64,000 nucleotides of DNA from Oxalobacteraceae bacterium. GTDB lineage: Bacteria > Pseudomonadota > Gammaproteobacteria > Burkholderiales > Burkholderiaceae_D. The notes beneath the pieces are model-generated. The model did not search any database. It was not told where the DNA came from and was given only the letters and a program-made list of their open reading frames with translations. Where the stretch lies: NCBI GenBank assembly GCA_027490725.1, contig JAIXXN010000008.1, forward strand, positions 17,053-81,052, given 5' to 3'. Positions within the stretch are counted from its first letter, which is position 1. Each line of letters opens with the position of its first letter. This document shows, piece by piece, positions 1 to 10,101 of the stretch. A program made the position numbers and the translations under genes.

Positions 1-342
1 CCGTGTGCTGCCGGCAGCAGCCTGCAGCTCGACCATGCAGCGCTCGCGCAGTTGCTGCAGGCCCATCCCGACGCACATCTGATCGACGTGCGGGAAGATT
101 ACGAATTCGCTGCCAGCGCCAGATTGTTGCCGCTGGGAGCGCCCCTGCATAGCGTACCGCTGAGCCGTCTGACCGAGCATGCGGCGCAGTGGCTGGGCGC
201 GCCGCAAGCGCCACTGGTCTTCGTCTGCCGCAGCGGCAACCGCAGCCTGAAAGCTGCGCAATGTCTGCGTCGCCTTGGCCATCCACACAGCTACAGCCTG
301 AGTGGCGGGCTGGCCTTAGCGCCGCTGGCACAGGCCGCGTAA
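1..342 (+). CDS. Rhodanese-like sulfurtransferase domain, 3' end of gene
   Basis: The reading frame is open from the first base of the window, so the 5' end lies outside it and the first 113 visible codons are only the C-terminal part. What remains is one rhodanese domain: a DVRE motif follows the first beta strand (LIDVRE), and the active-site loop reads CRSGNRS, with the Cys that carries the persulfide in this family. The domain ends in the usual SGG-containing tail followed by a short Ala-rich end. Rhodanese domains transfer sulfane sulfur to thiophilic acceptors. Whether this is a stand-alone protein or the tail of a larger enzyme, for instance a MoeB/ThiF- or cysteine desulfurase-type fusion, cannot be decided here. 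A rho-independent terminator follows at once. Confidence 0.85.
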   Translation, partial: PCAAGSSLQLDHAALAQLLQAHPDAHLIDVREDYEFAASARLLPLGAPLHSVPLSRLTEHAAQWLGAPQAPLVFVCRSGNRSLKAAQCLRRLGHPHSYSLSGGLALAPLAQAA

Positions 343-363
343 GGCCTCACCTTCTTCCTTTAC

Positions 364-389
364 GGGCCGCGCAAGCGGCTCTTTTTTTT
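364..389 (+). terminator. Rho-independent terminator of the rhodanese gene
   Basis: A 7-bp stem (364-370 with 375-381, including one G-U pair) closes a GCAA tetraloop and runs into a T tract (382-389). It lies 21 bases after the rhodanese stop codon. Confidence 0.85.
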
Positions 390-492
390 GCGGGGCGCGC
401 CCGGGGGGCTATGTACGTCTGCGCACAGTCGGGTTAGCGCGCTGGGCCTAAGCTGGCTATGCCTATTTTCTCTGTGCATAGCGAGGTCAAGT

Positions 493-3400
493 TTGAAAGT
501 ATTCGGGTCACTGCTGGCATCACGCCTGGCGTCACTGTTTGCGCCACTGTTTGCGACACGCACCGTGCTGCGCGAAGATCACGCTGCCGATCAGCCGCTG
601 CGCGCCGAATTATTCAGTGCCGTGCAGATGGAGGCTTACGGCAAGACGCTGGCCAGCCATCACCGGCTCAGCGCGCGTGGCGGGCCGGACCGGCTGCTGC
701 AGCGCCTGACGCAGAACGCCACGGTGATCGATGCCTGCTGCAGCGAGCTGACCGCGGCCGTCAAAGCGGGGCGTCAGATCACGCCGGCATCCGAATGGCT
801 GCTCGATAACTTCTATCTGATCGAGGAGCAGATCCGTACCGCGCGGCGCCACCTGCCGCGCAACTACAGCAAGCAGTTGCCGCGCCTGGAAGAGGCGGTG
901 CCGGACAGCAGTCCACGGGTGTACCGGATTGCGTTGGAGATCATTGCCCACGGCGATGGCCGGGTCGATCCGGAATCGCTGTGCCGCTTCGTGACGGCGT
1001 ATCAGGAAGTCGCCAGTCTGCAGCTGGGCGAGTTGTGGGCGATTCCCATCATGCTACGGCTGGCGCTGATCGAGAACCTGCGCCGGGTGGCCGTGCGGGT
1101 GGCCGATAACCGCCGCCACCGCGATCTGGCCAATCACTGGGCTGACCAGATGACGCGGGCGGCCGAGTACAATCCCAGCGGGCTGATTCTGATGGTGGCC
1201 GATATGGCCCGCTCGAATCCGCCCATCACCAGTGCTTTCGTGGCGGAGCTGGCGCGTCGTCTGCAGGGCCAGAGCCCGGCGCTGACGCTGGCGCTGTCGT
1301 GGATCACCCACCGGCTGGCCGAAAGCGGGCAGACCATCGAACAGCTGATCCAGAGCGAAATCCAGCTGCAGGCCGGCGAGCAGGTGTCGATCGCCAACAG
1401 CATCGGCAGCCTGCGCTTTCTCGGCACCATGGACTGGCAGGAGTTTGTCGAAACCATGAGCGTGGTCGAGCAGACCTTGCGGCGCGATCCGTCGGCCGTC
1501 TACGGGCAGATGGCGTTTGCCACCCGCGACCTGTACCGGCATGCCATCGAAACCATTGCGCGTCACTCGCCCTGTACGGAAGCCGAGGTGGCGCAGCAGG
1601 CACTGCAACTGGCGCAGGCGCAGGGCGACAGCGGGCGCTATGCCCACGTCGGCTATTACCTGATCGGTGCCGGGCTGGCACAGCTGGAACGGCAGTGCCG
1701 CATGCGCCATGGCTGGCTGGCCGCGCTGCAGCAGACTGCCCGCACGGCGCCGCTGACCACCTATCTGGGCGCGATCGCGGCGCTGGCACTGGTGGCCAGT
1801 GCCTTGCTGGTACAACACACGGCGCAGCAGGGCGCACATGGCATCTGGCTGCTGCTGGCCGGCTTGCTGGCCTTACTCGGCACTACCCAGCTGGCGCTGG
1901 CCCTGGTGAACTGGATTGCCACCCTGCTGACCCAGCCCCATCCGCTACCGCGCATGGCCTTGCCGCATGGCGTGCCGTCCCATGCGCGCACGCTGGTGGT
2001 GGTGCCGACGCTGCTGTTTAGCGAAGCCAATGTGGCGCAGCTATGCGAGCAGCTGGAAGTGCGCTTTCTGGCCAATCGCGATCCGCACCTGCAGTTCTGC
2101 CTGCTGACTGATCTGGTCGATGCCCCTGAGGCCATGCAGCCCGGCGATGCCGCACTGGTGGAACAGGCACAGGCTGGTATCGCCCGCCTGAATCGCCAGT
2201 ATGCCCCGCCCGAGGCTGCCAGTGAGGAGCAACTGGTCAGTCCGTTTCTGCTGCTGCACCGCAATCGCCAGTGGAATCCGCAGGAAGGCGTGTGGATGGG
2301 CTACGAGCGCAAGCGCGGCAAGCTGGAGGATCTGAACCGGTTGCTGCGCGGTGGTGGCAGCGGCCGCTTTGCCGTGATCGAGGGCGATACCCGCATGCTG
2401 GCTGCGGTGCGCTACGTGATTACGCTTGACACGGATACCCAGTTACCGCGCGAAGCGGCGCTGCAGATGATCGCTGCCATGCTGCATCCGCTGAATCAGC
2501 CACGGGTCGATGTGCGCCAGGGCCGGGTGGTGGAGGGCTATGGCATTCTGCAGCCCAGCATTGCCGTCAGTGTGCCGGGCGAACACGCCTCGCATTACGA
2601 GAAGCTGTGCGGCGGCGAGCCCGGTATCGATCCCTATACGCGCACCGTGTCGAATGTCTATCAGGATGTGTTCTACGAAGGCTCGTTTATCGGCAAGGGC
2701 ATTTACGATGTCGATGTGTGCGAGCAGGTGCTGGGCGGGCGTCTGCCCGAGAACCGCATCCTCAGTCACGACCTGCTGGAGGGCTGTTATCTGCGCGCCG
2801 GTCTGCTCAGCGATGTGCAACTGTATGAGGCTTATCCGTCGCGCTATCGCGACGATGTGCAGCGGCGTCAGCGCTGGATCCGTGGCGACTGGCAGCTGGC
2901 GTCGTGGCTGCGGCGGCGCGTACCATGTGCGGAGCGTCAGCGCGAACGCAATCCCCTGTCGCTGCTGTCGCGCTGGAAGCTATTCGATAATCTGCGGCGC
3001 AGTGTGACCGCTGCCGTGCTGGTAGCCAGCTTGTTGCTGGCCTGGCTGGTGCTGCCTCAGCCATGGCTGTGGACGCTCAGCGTGCTGGCGGTGCTGTTTG
3101 CGGCCCCGCTGCTGAGTGGTCTCTACGATCTACTGCGGCGCCCGCGCGATACGCTGTGGGGCCAGCATCTGCGTGCCAGCTTGCGGCGTAGTGCGCTGCA
3201 GTTTGCCCATGCGGCGCTGCTGCTGGTGTTCCTACCCTACGAAGCGTACTTCAGTCTGGATGCCATCACGCGCAGCCTGTGGCGCATGGGCGTGAGCCAG
3301 CGCCGTCTGCTGGAATGGCGTGCCTCGTCGCTGGCCCCGGCCGCGAGCGAGAATAGCTGGCGCAGTATGTGGGTGGCCCCCGCGCTGGGGACGCTGGTAC

Positions 3401-6400
3401 TGGTGGCACTGGCACTCTGGCGTCCGGCCAGTCTGCTGCCGGCGCTGCTGTGTGTGCCGGCGTGGTTGCTGGCCCCCGCGCTGGCCAACTGGATCAGCCG
3501 TCCCTTACTCCGTCGCAGCGTCACGCTGAGCGCCGAGCAGCTGCAGTTTCTCCACCGGCTGGCGCGCCGTACCTGGGCGTATTTCGAACGCTACGTGGGG
3601 CCGGAGGACAACTGGCTACCGCCCGATAATATGCAGGAACATCCGCTGGCGGTCGTCGCGCATCGTACTTCGCCGACCAATATCGGCATGGCGCTGCTAG
3701 CCAATCTGAGTGCCTGCGACTTCGGCTATCTGAGTGTCGCGCAACTGATCGAGCGCAGTACCCAGACCCTGAATACATTGGACCGGCTGGAACGCTATCA
3801 GGGCCACTTCTATAACTGGTACGACACCCGCACCCTGCAAGCGCTGCATCCCGTGTATGTGTCGACGGTCGATAGCGGCAATCTGGCCGGACATCTGCTG
3901 ACCTTGCAGGCTGGTCTGAACGGCATGGCCGACCAGCCTGTGTTGGGGCCGCAGTGTGTCGCAGGGATCGTGATCACGGCCAGCCTGCTGGCGCAAGCCC
4001 GGGCCGGCCAGCATGGCGTGCTGCCGGCCGATAGACCGGCCGCCTTGCCAGCCGGGCTGCCGGCCGATCTGTCGGCCCTGCTGCAGGCACCACCCGAGCC
4101 AGGCGATGGTGCGCAACTGCAGCAGTGGCTGCAGCAGGTACAGCAAGCGCTGACCCGCTTTGAGCCACCGACCCATCCGCATGACGAGACACTGATGTGG
4201 CATGACGCGCTACTGCAGCAGACCCGCGCCGGACTGGCCGAGCTGGCGCTGCTGATGCCCTGGCTGGCCTTGCCACCGGAGGCGCTGCCCGACGCGGCAC
4301 TGCTGCGCATCCCCACCTTGCGGGCGCTGGCGGCGTTGCAGGACAGCGTGGCCAGCTGGCAGTCCAGTCACGCCAGTGCGCTGGCACCCGCCGAACACGA
4401 GCGCCAGTGGCAGCTGGCGCAGCTGAGTGCGCAGGCGGCCACGCTAGCGCAACAGCGCATCGATGCGCTGGCGCTGCTGGCACAGCGTTGCGCGCGCTTC
4501 GCCCGCATGGAGTATGGCTTTCTGTACAACAGCACTACCCATCTGCTGGCGATCGGTTACAACGTTAGCGAGCGGCGGCTGGACGCCAGCTATTACGATC
4601 TGCTGGCGTCGGAAGTACGCCTCGCCAGTTTCGTCGCGATTGCGCAGGGGCAGTTGCCGCTCGAGCACTGGTTTGCGCTGGGCCGCCAGCTCTGTATTGT
4701 GGCCGGCAAGCCGGTGCTGCTGTCGTGGAGTGGTTCGATGTTCGAGTACCTGATGCCGCTGCTGGTGATGCCGAATTATCCCGACACGCTGCTCGATCAG
4801 ACCTATCACGCCGTGATCGATGCGCAGATCGCCTACGGCAAACGGCGCAATGTGCCGTGGGGCGTTTCCGAGTCCGGCTATAACACCGTCGACGCCAGTC
4901 TGAATTATCAGTACCGCGCTTTTGGTGTGCCGGAGCTGGGGCTGAAGCGCGGCCTGGCCGACGATCTGGTGGTGGCGCCGTATGCCAGTATGCTGGGTCT
5001 GATGGTGCAGCCGGAAGCGGCCTGCCTGAATCTGCAGAAAATGGCCGGTCTCGGCTATCTGGGGCGCTACGGCTTTTATGAAGCGGTCGATTACACCACG
5101 GCGCGGCTGCCACGCGGCCAGACCTCGGCGGTGATCCGTTCCTTCATGGTGCACCATCAGGGCATGGGCTTGCTGGCGCTGGCCTATCTATTGCAGCAAC
5201 GCCCCATGCAGCGGCGTTTCGAGTCCGATCCGCTGCTGCAATCGACGCTGCTAGTGCTGCAGGAACGCAGCCCGCAGGGCGGCGCCTTCTATTCCAACAG
5301 TACCGAGCAGGCAGCGCTGCGCAGCCCTGCCAGCGAGGCGATTATGCCGATGCGCATCCTCAACCAGCACAGCACGCCGATCGCGGAAACCCAGCTGCTC
5401 TCGAACGGCCGCTATCACGTGATGGTGACCAATGCCGGCGGCAGCTATAGCCGCTGGAAGGATCTGGCGGTGACGCGCTGGCGCGAAGACAGCACCCGCG
5501 ATCACTGGGGCAATTTCTGCTATGTGCGCGATCTCGATGATGGCCAGTACTGGTCGAGCACCTTCCAGCCGACGCTGGTGGAACCGCAACGCTATGAAGT
5601 GATCTTTTCGGAAGGCCGCGCCGAGTTCCGGCGCAGCGAGCGTGGCATCGATCTGTACACGGAAATCGTGGTCTCGCCGGAAGACGACATCGAACTACGC
5701 CGCACCCGTATCAGCAACCAGTCGGACCGGATCCGCCACATCGAAGTGACCAGCTATGCCGAAGTGGCGCTGGCACCGGCCGCGGCCGATGCGGCCCACC
5801 CGGCTTTCAGCAAGCTGTTCGTGCAGAGCGAAATTCTGCAGGACGAAAACGCCATCCTGTGCACGCGCCGGCCACGTGGCCCGCAGGACGCGACGCCGTG
5901 GTTGCTGCATTCGATGATGGTGCACGACGGGGTGGTGACGGCAGTCTCGTTCGAAACCGATCGCGCCCAGTTTCTCGGGCGTGGCAATACGGCCGCCCAG
6001 CCAGCGGCGCTGCGCGCTGCCAGCGCCCTCAGTGGCAGTGCCGGTTCGGTGCTCGATCCGGTGGTGGCGATCCGCCAGTGCATTACTCTGCAGCCGGATC
6101 AGACGGTGGTGGTCGATATCGTCACCGGCATGTGCGAGCAGCGCGAGGCAGCGCTGCACCTGATCGACAAATATCAGGATCGCCATCTGGCCGACCGGGT
6201 ATTCGAACTGGCCTGGACGCACAGTCAGGTGGTACTGCGCCAGCTCAACGCCAGCGAAGCGGACGCGCAGTTATATGGCCGGCTGGCCAATTCCGTGATC
6301 TATCCGCATGCCGCCTTGCGCGCCGATGGCGCGACGCTGGGCAAGAACCAGCGCGGCCAGTCCGGCCTGTGGGCGTATGCGATTTCCGGCGATCTGCCGA

Positions 6401-9300
6401 TCGTGCTGCTGCAGATCCGCGATCCGGCGAATATCGAACTGGCACGCCAGCTAGTACAGGCACACGCTTACTGGCGTCTGAAAGGACTGGTGGTCGATCT
6501 GGTGATCTGGTACGAGGATCAGTCGGGCTACCGGCAGCTGCTGCATGACCAGATCATGGGTCTGATTGCGTCCGGGATCGACGCGCAGGCCATCGACCGG
6601 CCGGGCGGCATCTTCGTGCGGCTGGTCGACCAGATCGCTAACGAAGACCGGATCCTGCTGCAGTCGGTGGCACGCGCCATTCTGAGCGACCAGCGTGGCA
6701 CACTGGCCGAGCAGATCAAACGGCCGCTGCCGCCAGCGGCGCGCATGCCCTTGCTGCAGGTCGATGCCAGCACTGCTGCGCTGCTTGCCATGAACGCAGC
6801 AGTGCTGACGGCGCGTCCCGAGGCGCCAGCACTGCTGCTCGATAATGGTCTGGGCGGCTTCAGTGCCGACGGGCGCGAATACGTGATCACCACCAGCGCC
6901 CAGCAGCGTACCCCCGCGCCGTGGTCGAATGTGCTGGCCAATCCACAGTTCGGCAGCGTGATTTCGGAGAGCGGGCAGGCCTATACCTGGCATGAGAATG
7001 CCCATGAATTCCGGCTTACGCCCTGGCATAACGACCCGGTCAGCGATGCCAGTGGTGAAGCGTTCTATCTGCGCGATGAACAGAGTGGCCAGTTCTGGTC
7101 GCCCACGCCCTTGCCTAGCCCCGGTGTCGGGGCCTATGTCACGCGGCACGGTTTTGGTTACAGCGTCTTCGAGCACCGCACAGCCGGTATCGCCACCGAG
7201 CTGACGACTTTTGTCGCCATCGATGCGCCGATCCGCTATACGGTACTGCGCGTGCATAACCACTCGGCGCAGCCACGGCGTTTGTCCGTCACCGGCTATG
7301 TGGAATGGGTGCTGGGCGATATGCGTAGCAAGTCCGGCATGCACATCGTGACCGAGGCCGACCCGCAGAGTGGCGCGCTGTTTGCCCGCAATGCCTACAA
7401 CACCGAGTTCACCGGCCGGGTGGCCTTCTTCAATTGTGATGCGACGCTGCGCAGTCACACGGCCGACCGCACGGAATTCATCGGCCGCAATGGCACGCTG
7501 GCTGCCCCGGCCGCCTTGCGGCGGGTGCGCCTATCCGGTAAAACCGGCGCCGGGTTGGATGCCTGCGCGGCCCTGCAGGTGCCGTTCGAGCTGCTGCCGG
7601 GGCAGGAGCGCGAGATCGTGTTCGTGCTGGGTGTGGCAGGGCGGCGCACTGCCGACGCGAGCAGTCTGGTACAGAAGCATCGCAGTGCTGCCGCAGCCCA
7701 CGAGGCGCTGGCAGCGGTACACGCCTATTGGCGCGCAACGCTGGACACGGTGCAGATCCGCACCCCCGAGCCTTCGCTCGATGTGCTGGTCAATGGCTGG
7801 CTGATGTACCAGACCATTGCCTGCCGCATGTGGGCGCGCAGTGGCTATTACCAGTCTGGCGGTGCGTTCGGTTTCCGCGACCAGTTGCAGGATGCGATGG
7901 CCACCATCCATACCCGTCCCGAGCTGTTGCGCGAACAGCTGCTGCTGTGCGCCAGCCACCAGTTCCTCGAAGGCGATGTGCAGCACTGGTGGCACCCGCC
8001 GTCCGAGCGTGGCGTGCGCACCCATTGCTCGGATGACTATCTGTGGCTGCCGCTGGCAGCGGCGCGCTATCTGCACAGTAGTGGCGACATGGCCATTTTC
8101 GATGAGCTGCTGCCCTATCTGGAAGGGCGCGCCGTCAAGGCTGACGAGGATTCGTATTACGACATGCCGGCCCGCTCGGCCCAGCAAGGAACGCTGTACG
8201 AGCATTGCCAGCGTGCCATCCGGCATGGCTGGCGGCTCGGTGCACACCAGCTGCCGCTGATCGGATCCTGTGACTGGAACGATGGCATGGATAAAGTCGG
8301 CGAGCACGGTGCTGGCGAGAGTATCTGGCTGGCGTTCTTCCAGTGTGAAGTGTTGCAGCGCTTTGCCGAAGTGGCCGAGCAGCGTCAGGATCCCGGTTTT
8401 GCGGCGGAATGCCTGAGCCATGCGGGTGCGCTGGCCGCCAGCGTGGAGCTGCATGGCTGGGATGGTGCATGGTACCGGCGCGCCTATTTCGACGATGGTA
8501 CGCCGCTCGGTTCCCATCTCAACGAGGAGTGCCAGATCGATTCGATTTCGCAAAGCTGGGGTGTGCTGTCCGGTGCCGCCGATCCGCTGCGGGTACGTGG
8601 CGCGATGGAACAGGTGAACCTGCGGCTGGTGCGGCGCGAGGCGGGCATCATCCAGTTGCTCGATCCGCCGTTCGATAAAGCGGGGCCGAATCCCGGCTAC
8701 ATCCGTGGCTATCTGCCCGGGGTGCGCGAGAATGGCGGCCAGTACACCCATGCCGCGATCTGGATGGCGATGGCATTTGCGCGGCTGGGTAATGATGCGC
8801 GGGCGTGGGAGCTGGCGCGCATGATCAACCCGCTGCAGCACACTGCCACGCCGCAGGCAGTGCAGCGCTACAAGGTGGAGCCGTATGTGGTGTCCGCCGA
8901 CGTGTATGCCGTGGCGCCGCATGTGGGACGCGGTGGCTGGAGCTGGTACACGGGCTCGTCCGGCTGGATGTACCGGCTGTTGCTGGAATCGCTGCTCGGG
9001 GTGCAGCGCAGTGCCGGCGCGCTGGTACTACAGCCTTGCATGCCGCCGGAATGGTCGCACTTCGAGATCGACTATCGCTATGGCGCGGCGTGTTACCGGA
9101 TCCGTGTGCAGCGTTGCGCAGCGGGGCAGGAACCGCTGCAGTTGCCGCTGCGGTTGCCACTACTGCGACTCGATGGGGTGGTGCAGAGTACGCTACAGCT
9201 TACGCTCGATGGCAGTGCGCAGCAGCACGACGTCGAGCTGCTACTCCCCGCCGTGGCAGGGAATGGCGCTGGCCTTGGCGCTGCCGAGGCGCCAGATTGA
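493..9300 (+). CDS. ndvB: Cyclic beta-1,2-glucan synthase, NdvB/Cgs type
   Basis: This giant inner-membrane enzyme makes cyclic beta-1,2-glucan from UDP-glucose for the periplasm. Residues are counted from TTG 493. Hydrophobic segments occur around 420-480, 836-880 and 890-1000. A GT84-type glycosyltransferase domain lies between the first two (about 500-820), with DTDTQ near 645 and the QRRQRW motif near 795. A glycoamylase-like domain spans about 1040-1570. Two beta-sandwich modules follow, and the C-terminal GH94 phosphorylase domain contains the DWNDGM motif near 2594, which trims chain length in this family. About 2935 residues is close to Brucella Cgs. The frame is open back to 388, but that start sits in the terminator T tract; TTG 493 has an AGG 6 bases upstream. 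The true start is uncertain. It converges with the next gene, 15 bases away. Confidence 0.92.
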   Translation: MKVFGSLLASRLASLFAPLFATRTVLREDHAADQPLRAELFSAVQMEAYGKTLASHHRLSARGGPDRLLQRLTQNATVIDACCSELTAAVKAGRQITPASEWLLDNFYLIEEQIRTARRHLPRNYSKQLPRLEEAVPDSSPRVYRIALEIIAHGDGRVDPESLCRFVTAYQEVASLQLGELWAIPIMLRLALIENLRRVAVRVADNRRHRDLANHWADQMTRAAEYNPSGLILMVADMARSNPPITSAFVAELARRLQGQSPALTLALSWITHRLAESGQTIEQLIQSEIQLQAGEQVSIANSIGSLRFLGTMDWQEFVETMSVVEQTLRRDPSAVYGQMAFATRDLYRHAIETIARHSPCTEAEVAQQALQLAQAQGDSGRYAHVGYYLIGAGLAQLERQCRMRHGWLAALQQTARTAPLTTYLGAIAALALVASALLVQHTAQQGAHGIWLLLAGLLALLGTTQLALALVNWIATLLTQPHPLPRMALPHGVPSHARTLVVVPTLLFSEANVAQLCEQLEVRFLANRDPHLQFCLLTDLVDAPEAMQPGDAALVEQAQAGIARLNRQYAPPEAASEEQLVSPFLLLHRNRQWNPQEGVWMGYERKRGKLEDLNRLLRGGGSGRFAVIEGDTRMLAAVRYVITLDTDTQLPREAALQMIAAMLHPLNQPRVDVRQGRVVEGYGILQPSIAVSVPGEHASHYEKLCGGEPGIDPYTRTVSNVYQDVFYEGSFIGKGIYDVDVCEQVLGGRLPENRILSHDLLEGCYLRAGLLSDVQLYEAYPSRYRDDVQRRQRWIRGDWQLASWLRRRVPCAERQRERNPLSLLSRWKLFDNLRRSVTAAVLVASLLLAWLVLPQPWLWTLSVLAVLFAAPLLSGLYDLLRRPRDTLWGQHLRASLRRSALQFAHAALLLVFLPYEAYFSLDAITRSLWRMGVSQRRLLEWRASSLAPAASENSWRSMWVAPALGTLVLVALALWRPASLLPALLCVPAWLLAPALANWISRPLLRRSVTLSAEQLQFLHRLARRTWAYFERYVGPEDNWLPPDNMQEHPLAVVAHRTSPTNIGMALLANLSACDFGYLSVAQLIERSTQTLNTLDRLERYQGHFYNWYDTRTLQALHPVYVSTVDSGNLAGHLLTLQAGLNGMADQPVLGPQCVAGIVITASLLAQARAGQHGVLPADRPAALPAGLPADLSALLQAPPEPGDGAQLQQWLQQVQQALTRFEPPTHPHDETLMWHDALLQQTRAGLAELALLMPWLALPPEALPDAALLRIPTLRALAALQDSVASWQSSHASALAPAEHERQWQLAQLSAQAATLAQQRIDALALLAQRCARFARMEYGFLYNSTTHLLAIGYNVSERRLDASYYDLLASEVRLASFVAIAQGQLPLEHWFALGRQLCIVAGKPVLLSWSGSMFEYLMPLLVMPNYPDTLLDQTYHAVIDAQIAYGKRRNVPWGVSESGYNTVDASLNYQYRAFGVPELGLKRGLADDLVVAPYASMLGLMVQPEAACLNLQKMAGLGYLGRYGFYEAVDYTTARLPRGQTSAVIRSFMVHHQGMGLLALAYLLQQRPMQRRFESDPLLQSTLLVLQERSPQGGAFYSNSTEQAALRSPASEAIMPMRILNQHSTPIAETQLLSNGRYHVMVTNAGGSYSRWKDLAVTRWREDSTRDHWGNFCYVRDLDDGQYWSSTFQPTLVEPQRYEVIFSEGRAEFRRSERGIDLYTEIVVSPEDDIELRRTRISNQSDRIRHIEVTSYAEVALAPAAADAAHPAFSKLFVQSEILQDENAILCTRRPRGPQDATPWLLHSMMVHDGVVTAVSFETDRAQFLGRGNTAAQPAALRAASALSGSAGSVLDPVVAIRQCITLQPDQTVVVDIVTGMCEQREAALHLIDKYQDRHLADRVFELAWTHSQVVLRQLNASEADAQLYGRLANSVIYPHAALRADGATLGKNQRGQSGLWAYAISGDLPIVLLQIRDPANIELARQLVQAHAYWRLKGLVVDLVIWYEDQSGYRQLLHDQIMGLIASGIDAQAIDRPGGIFVRLVDQIANEDRILLQSVARAILSDQRGTLAEQIKRPLPPAARMPLLQVDASTAALLAMNAAVLTARPEAPALLLDNGLGGFSADGREYVITTSAQQRTPAPWSNVLANPQFGSVISESGQAYTWHENAHEFRLTPWHNDPVSDASGEAFYLRDEQSGQFWSPTPLPSPGVGAYVTRHGFGYSVFEHRTAGIATELTTFVAIDAPIRYTVLRVHNHSAQPRRLSVTGYVEWVLGDMRSKSGMHIVTEADPQSGALFARNAYNTEFTGRVAFFNCDATLRSHTADRTEFIGRNGTLAAPAALRRVRLSGKTGAGLDACAALQVPFELLPGQEREIVFVLGVAGRRTADASSLVQKHRSAAAAHEALAAVHAYWRATLDTVQIRTPEPSLDVLVNGWLMYQTIACRMWARSGYYQSGGAFGFRDQLQDAMATIHTRPELLREQLLLCASHQFLEGDVQHWWHPPSERGVRTHCSDDYLWLPLAAARYLHSSGDMAIFDELLPYLEGRAVKADEDSYYDMPARSAQQGTLYEHCQRAIRHGWRLGAHQLPLIGSCDWNDGMDKVGEHGAGESIWLAFFQCEVLQRFAEVAEQRQDPGFAAECLSHAGALAASVELHGWDGAWYRRAYFDDGTPLGSHLNEECQIDSISQSWGVLSGAADPLRVRGAMEQVNLRLVRREAGIIQLLDPPFDKAGPNPGYIRGYLPGVRENGGQYTHAAIWMAMAFARLGNDARAWELARMINPLQHTATPQAVQRYKVEPYVVSADVYAVAPHVGRGGWSWYTGSSGWMYRLLLESLLGVQRSAGALVLQPCMPPEWSHFEIDYRYGAACYRIRVQRCAAGQEPLQLPLRLPLLRLDGVVQSTLQLTLDGSAQQHDVELLLPAVAGNGAGLGAAEAPD

Positions 9301-9315
9301 CGGGGTGCGCGAAAC

Positions 9316-9891
9316 TCAGGTGCCCAGACTGGCGCCAGCACCCAGCAGCGTCGCGACACCGAGGATGGCAAATACCAGCGCAGCGATGCCATGCACCAGC
9401 TTGAGCGATACCCGGTGGGCGATTTTGTCGCCCAGATAAACGGCGGGCACATTTGCCAGCATCATGCCGAAGGTGGTGCCGCATACCACTGCGACCAGAC
9501 TGTGATAACGGGCCGCCAGCGCCACCGTGGCGACCTGCGTCTTGTCGCCCATTTCTGCCACGAAGAACGCGATCAGGGTGGTCAGGAATACGCCGTATTT
9601 GGCGAGTGGCATATCCTCTTCATCGATCTTGTCCGGCACCAGCGTCCACGCTGCCATGGCGATGAACGATACGCCCAGTACCCAGCGCAGAATGTCCGGG
9701 CCGAGCAGGCTGGTGATCCAGCTACCAACGGCGGCAGCAAACGCGTGGTTGGCGATGGTGGCGACGAAGATGGCCGCCACGATGGGCAGCGGACGGCGGA
9801 ATTTTGCGGCCAGACAGAAGGCCAGTAACTGGGTCTTGTCGCCGATTTCTGCGAGGGCGACGATGCCGGTGGAGATGAGGAAGGCTTCCAT
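9316..9891 (-). CDS. GDT1/UPF0016 (TMEM165-like) cation exporter
   Basis: A 191-residue membrane protein with the two family signatures, EIGDKTQ near the N-terminus and EMGDKTQ in the second half, each starting a three-helix repeat. Family members such as Vibrio MneA export Mn2+, and eukaryotic ones transport Ca2+/Mn2+. The start chosen is the ATG at 9891, preceded by an AGGA Shine-Dalgarno with 6-base spacing; the frame extends 21 codons further upstream but that part looks like leader. I looked for a yybP-ykoY manganese riboswitch in the leader and saw none. It is transcribed divergently from the aminopeptidase gene and toward the glucan synthase gene. Confidence 0.9.
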   Translation of the reverse strand: MEAFLISTGIVALAEIGDKTQLLAFCLAAKFRRPLPIVAAIFVATIANHAFAAAVGSWITSLLGPDILRWVLGVSFIAMAAWTLVPDKIDEEDMPLAKYGVFLTTLIAFFVAEMGDKTQVATVALAARYHSLVAVVCGTTFGMMLANVPAVYLGDKIAHRVSLKLVHGIAALVFAILGVATLLGAGASLGT

Positions 9892-10101
9892 GATGTTCCT
9901 GCGCTGTGCAGCGTTGCGGTGTTGTATGGTGAGGTGAGGCAAGGGCGGACGCATCTTACCACGGCCATCGCTGCGGTTTTGCGCGCTAGCAGACCATTGC
10001 AGTCGAGCGGGTCTGATACAAAATTGCTACATGGGCAGCGCATAGAGTGCCGCGGGGCTGTGCTATTCTGCTGCGCGCTGCGCTCACTCAGGATAAAACT
10101 C

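Noticed and set aside
388..492. The upstream extension of the glucan synthase frame as coding
   Set aside because: It starts within the T tract of the preceding terminator and the translated stretch is not NdvB-like; it was treated as leader.
459..809. An overlapping ATG-initiated frame at the 5' end of the glucan synthase gene
   Set aside because: Its product is Arg/Ala-rich with no motif and it conflicts with the well-supported NdvB frame from about 560 on.
9892..10101. A yybP-ykoY manganese riboswitch before the GDT1-type exporter gene
   Set aside because: Expected here by family habit, but the leader shows none of the conserved GGGGAGUA-type elements.
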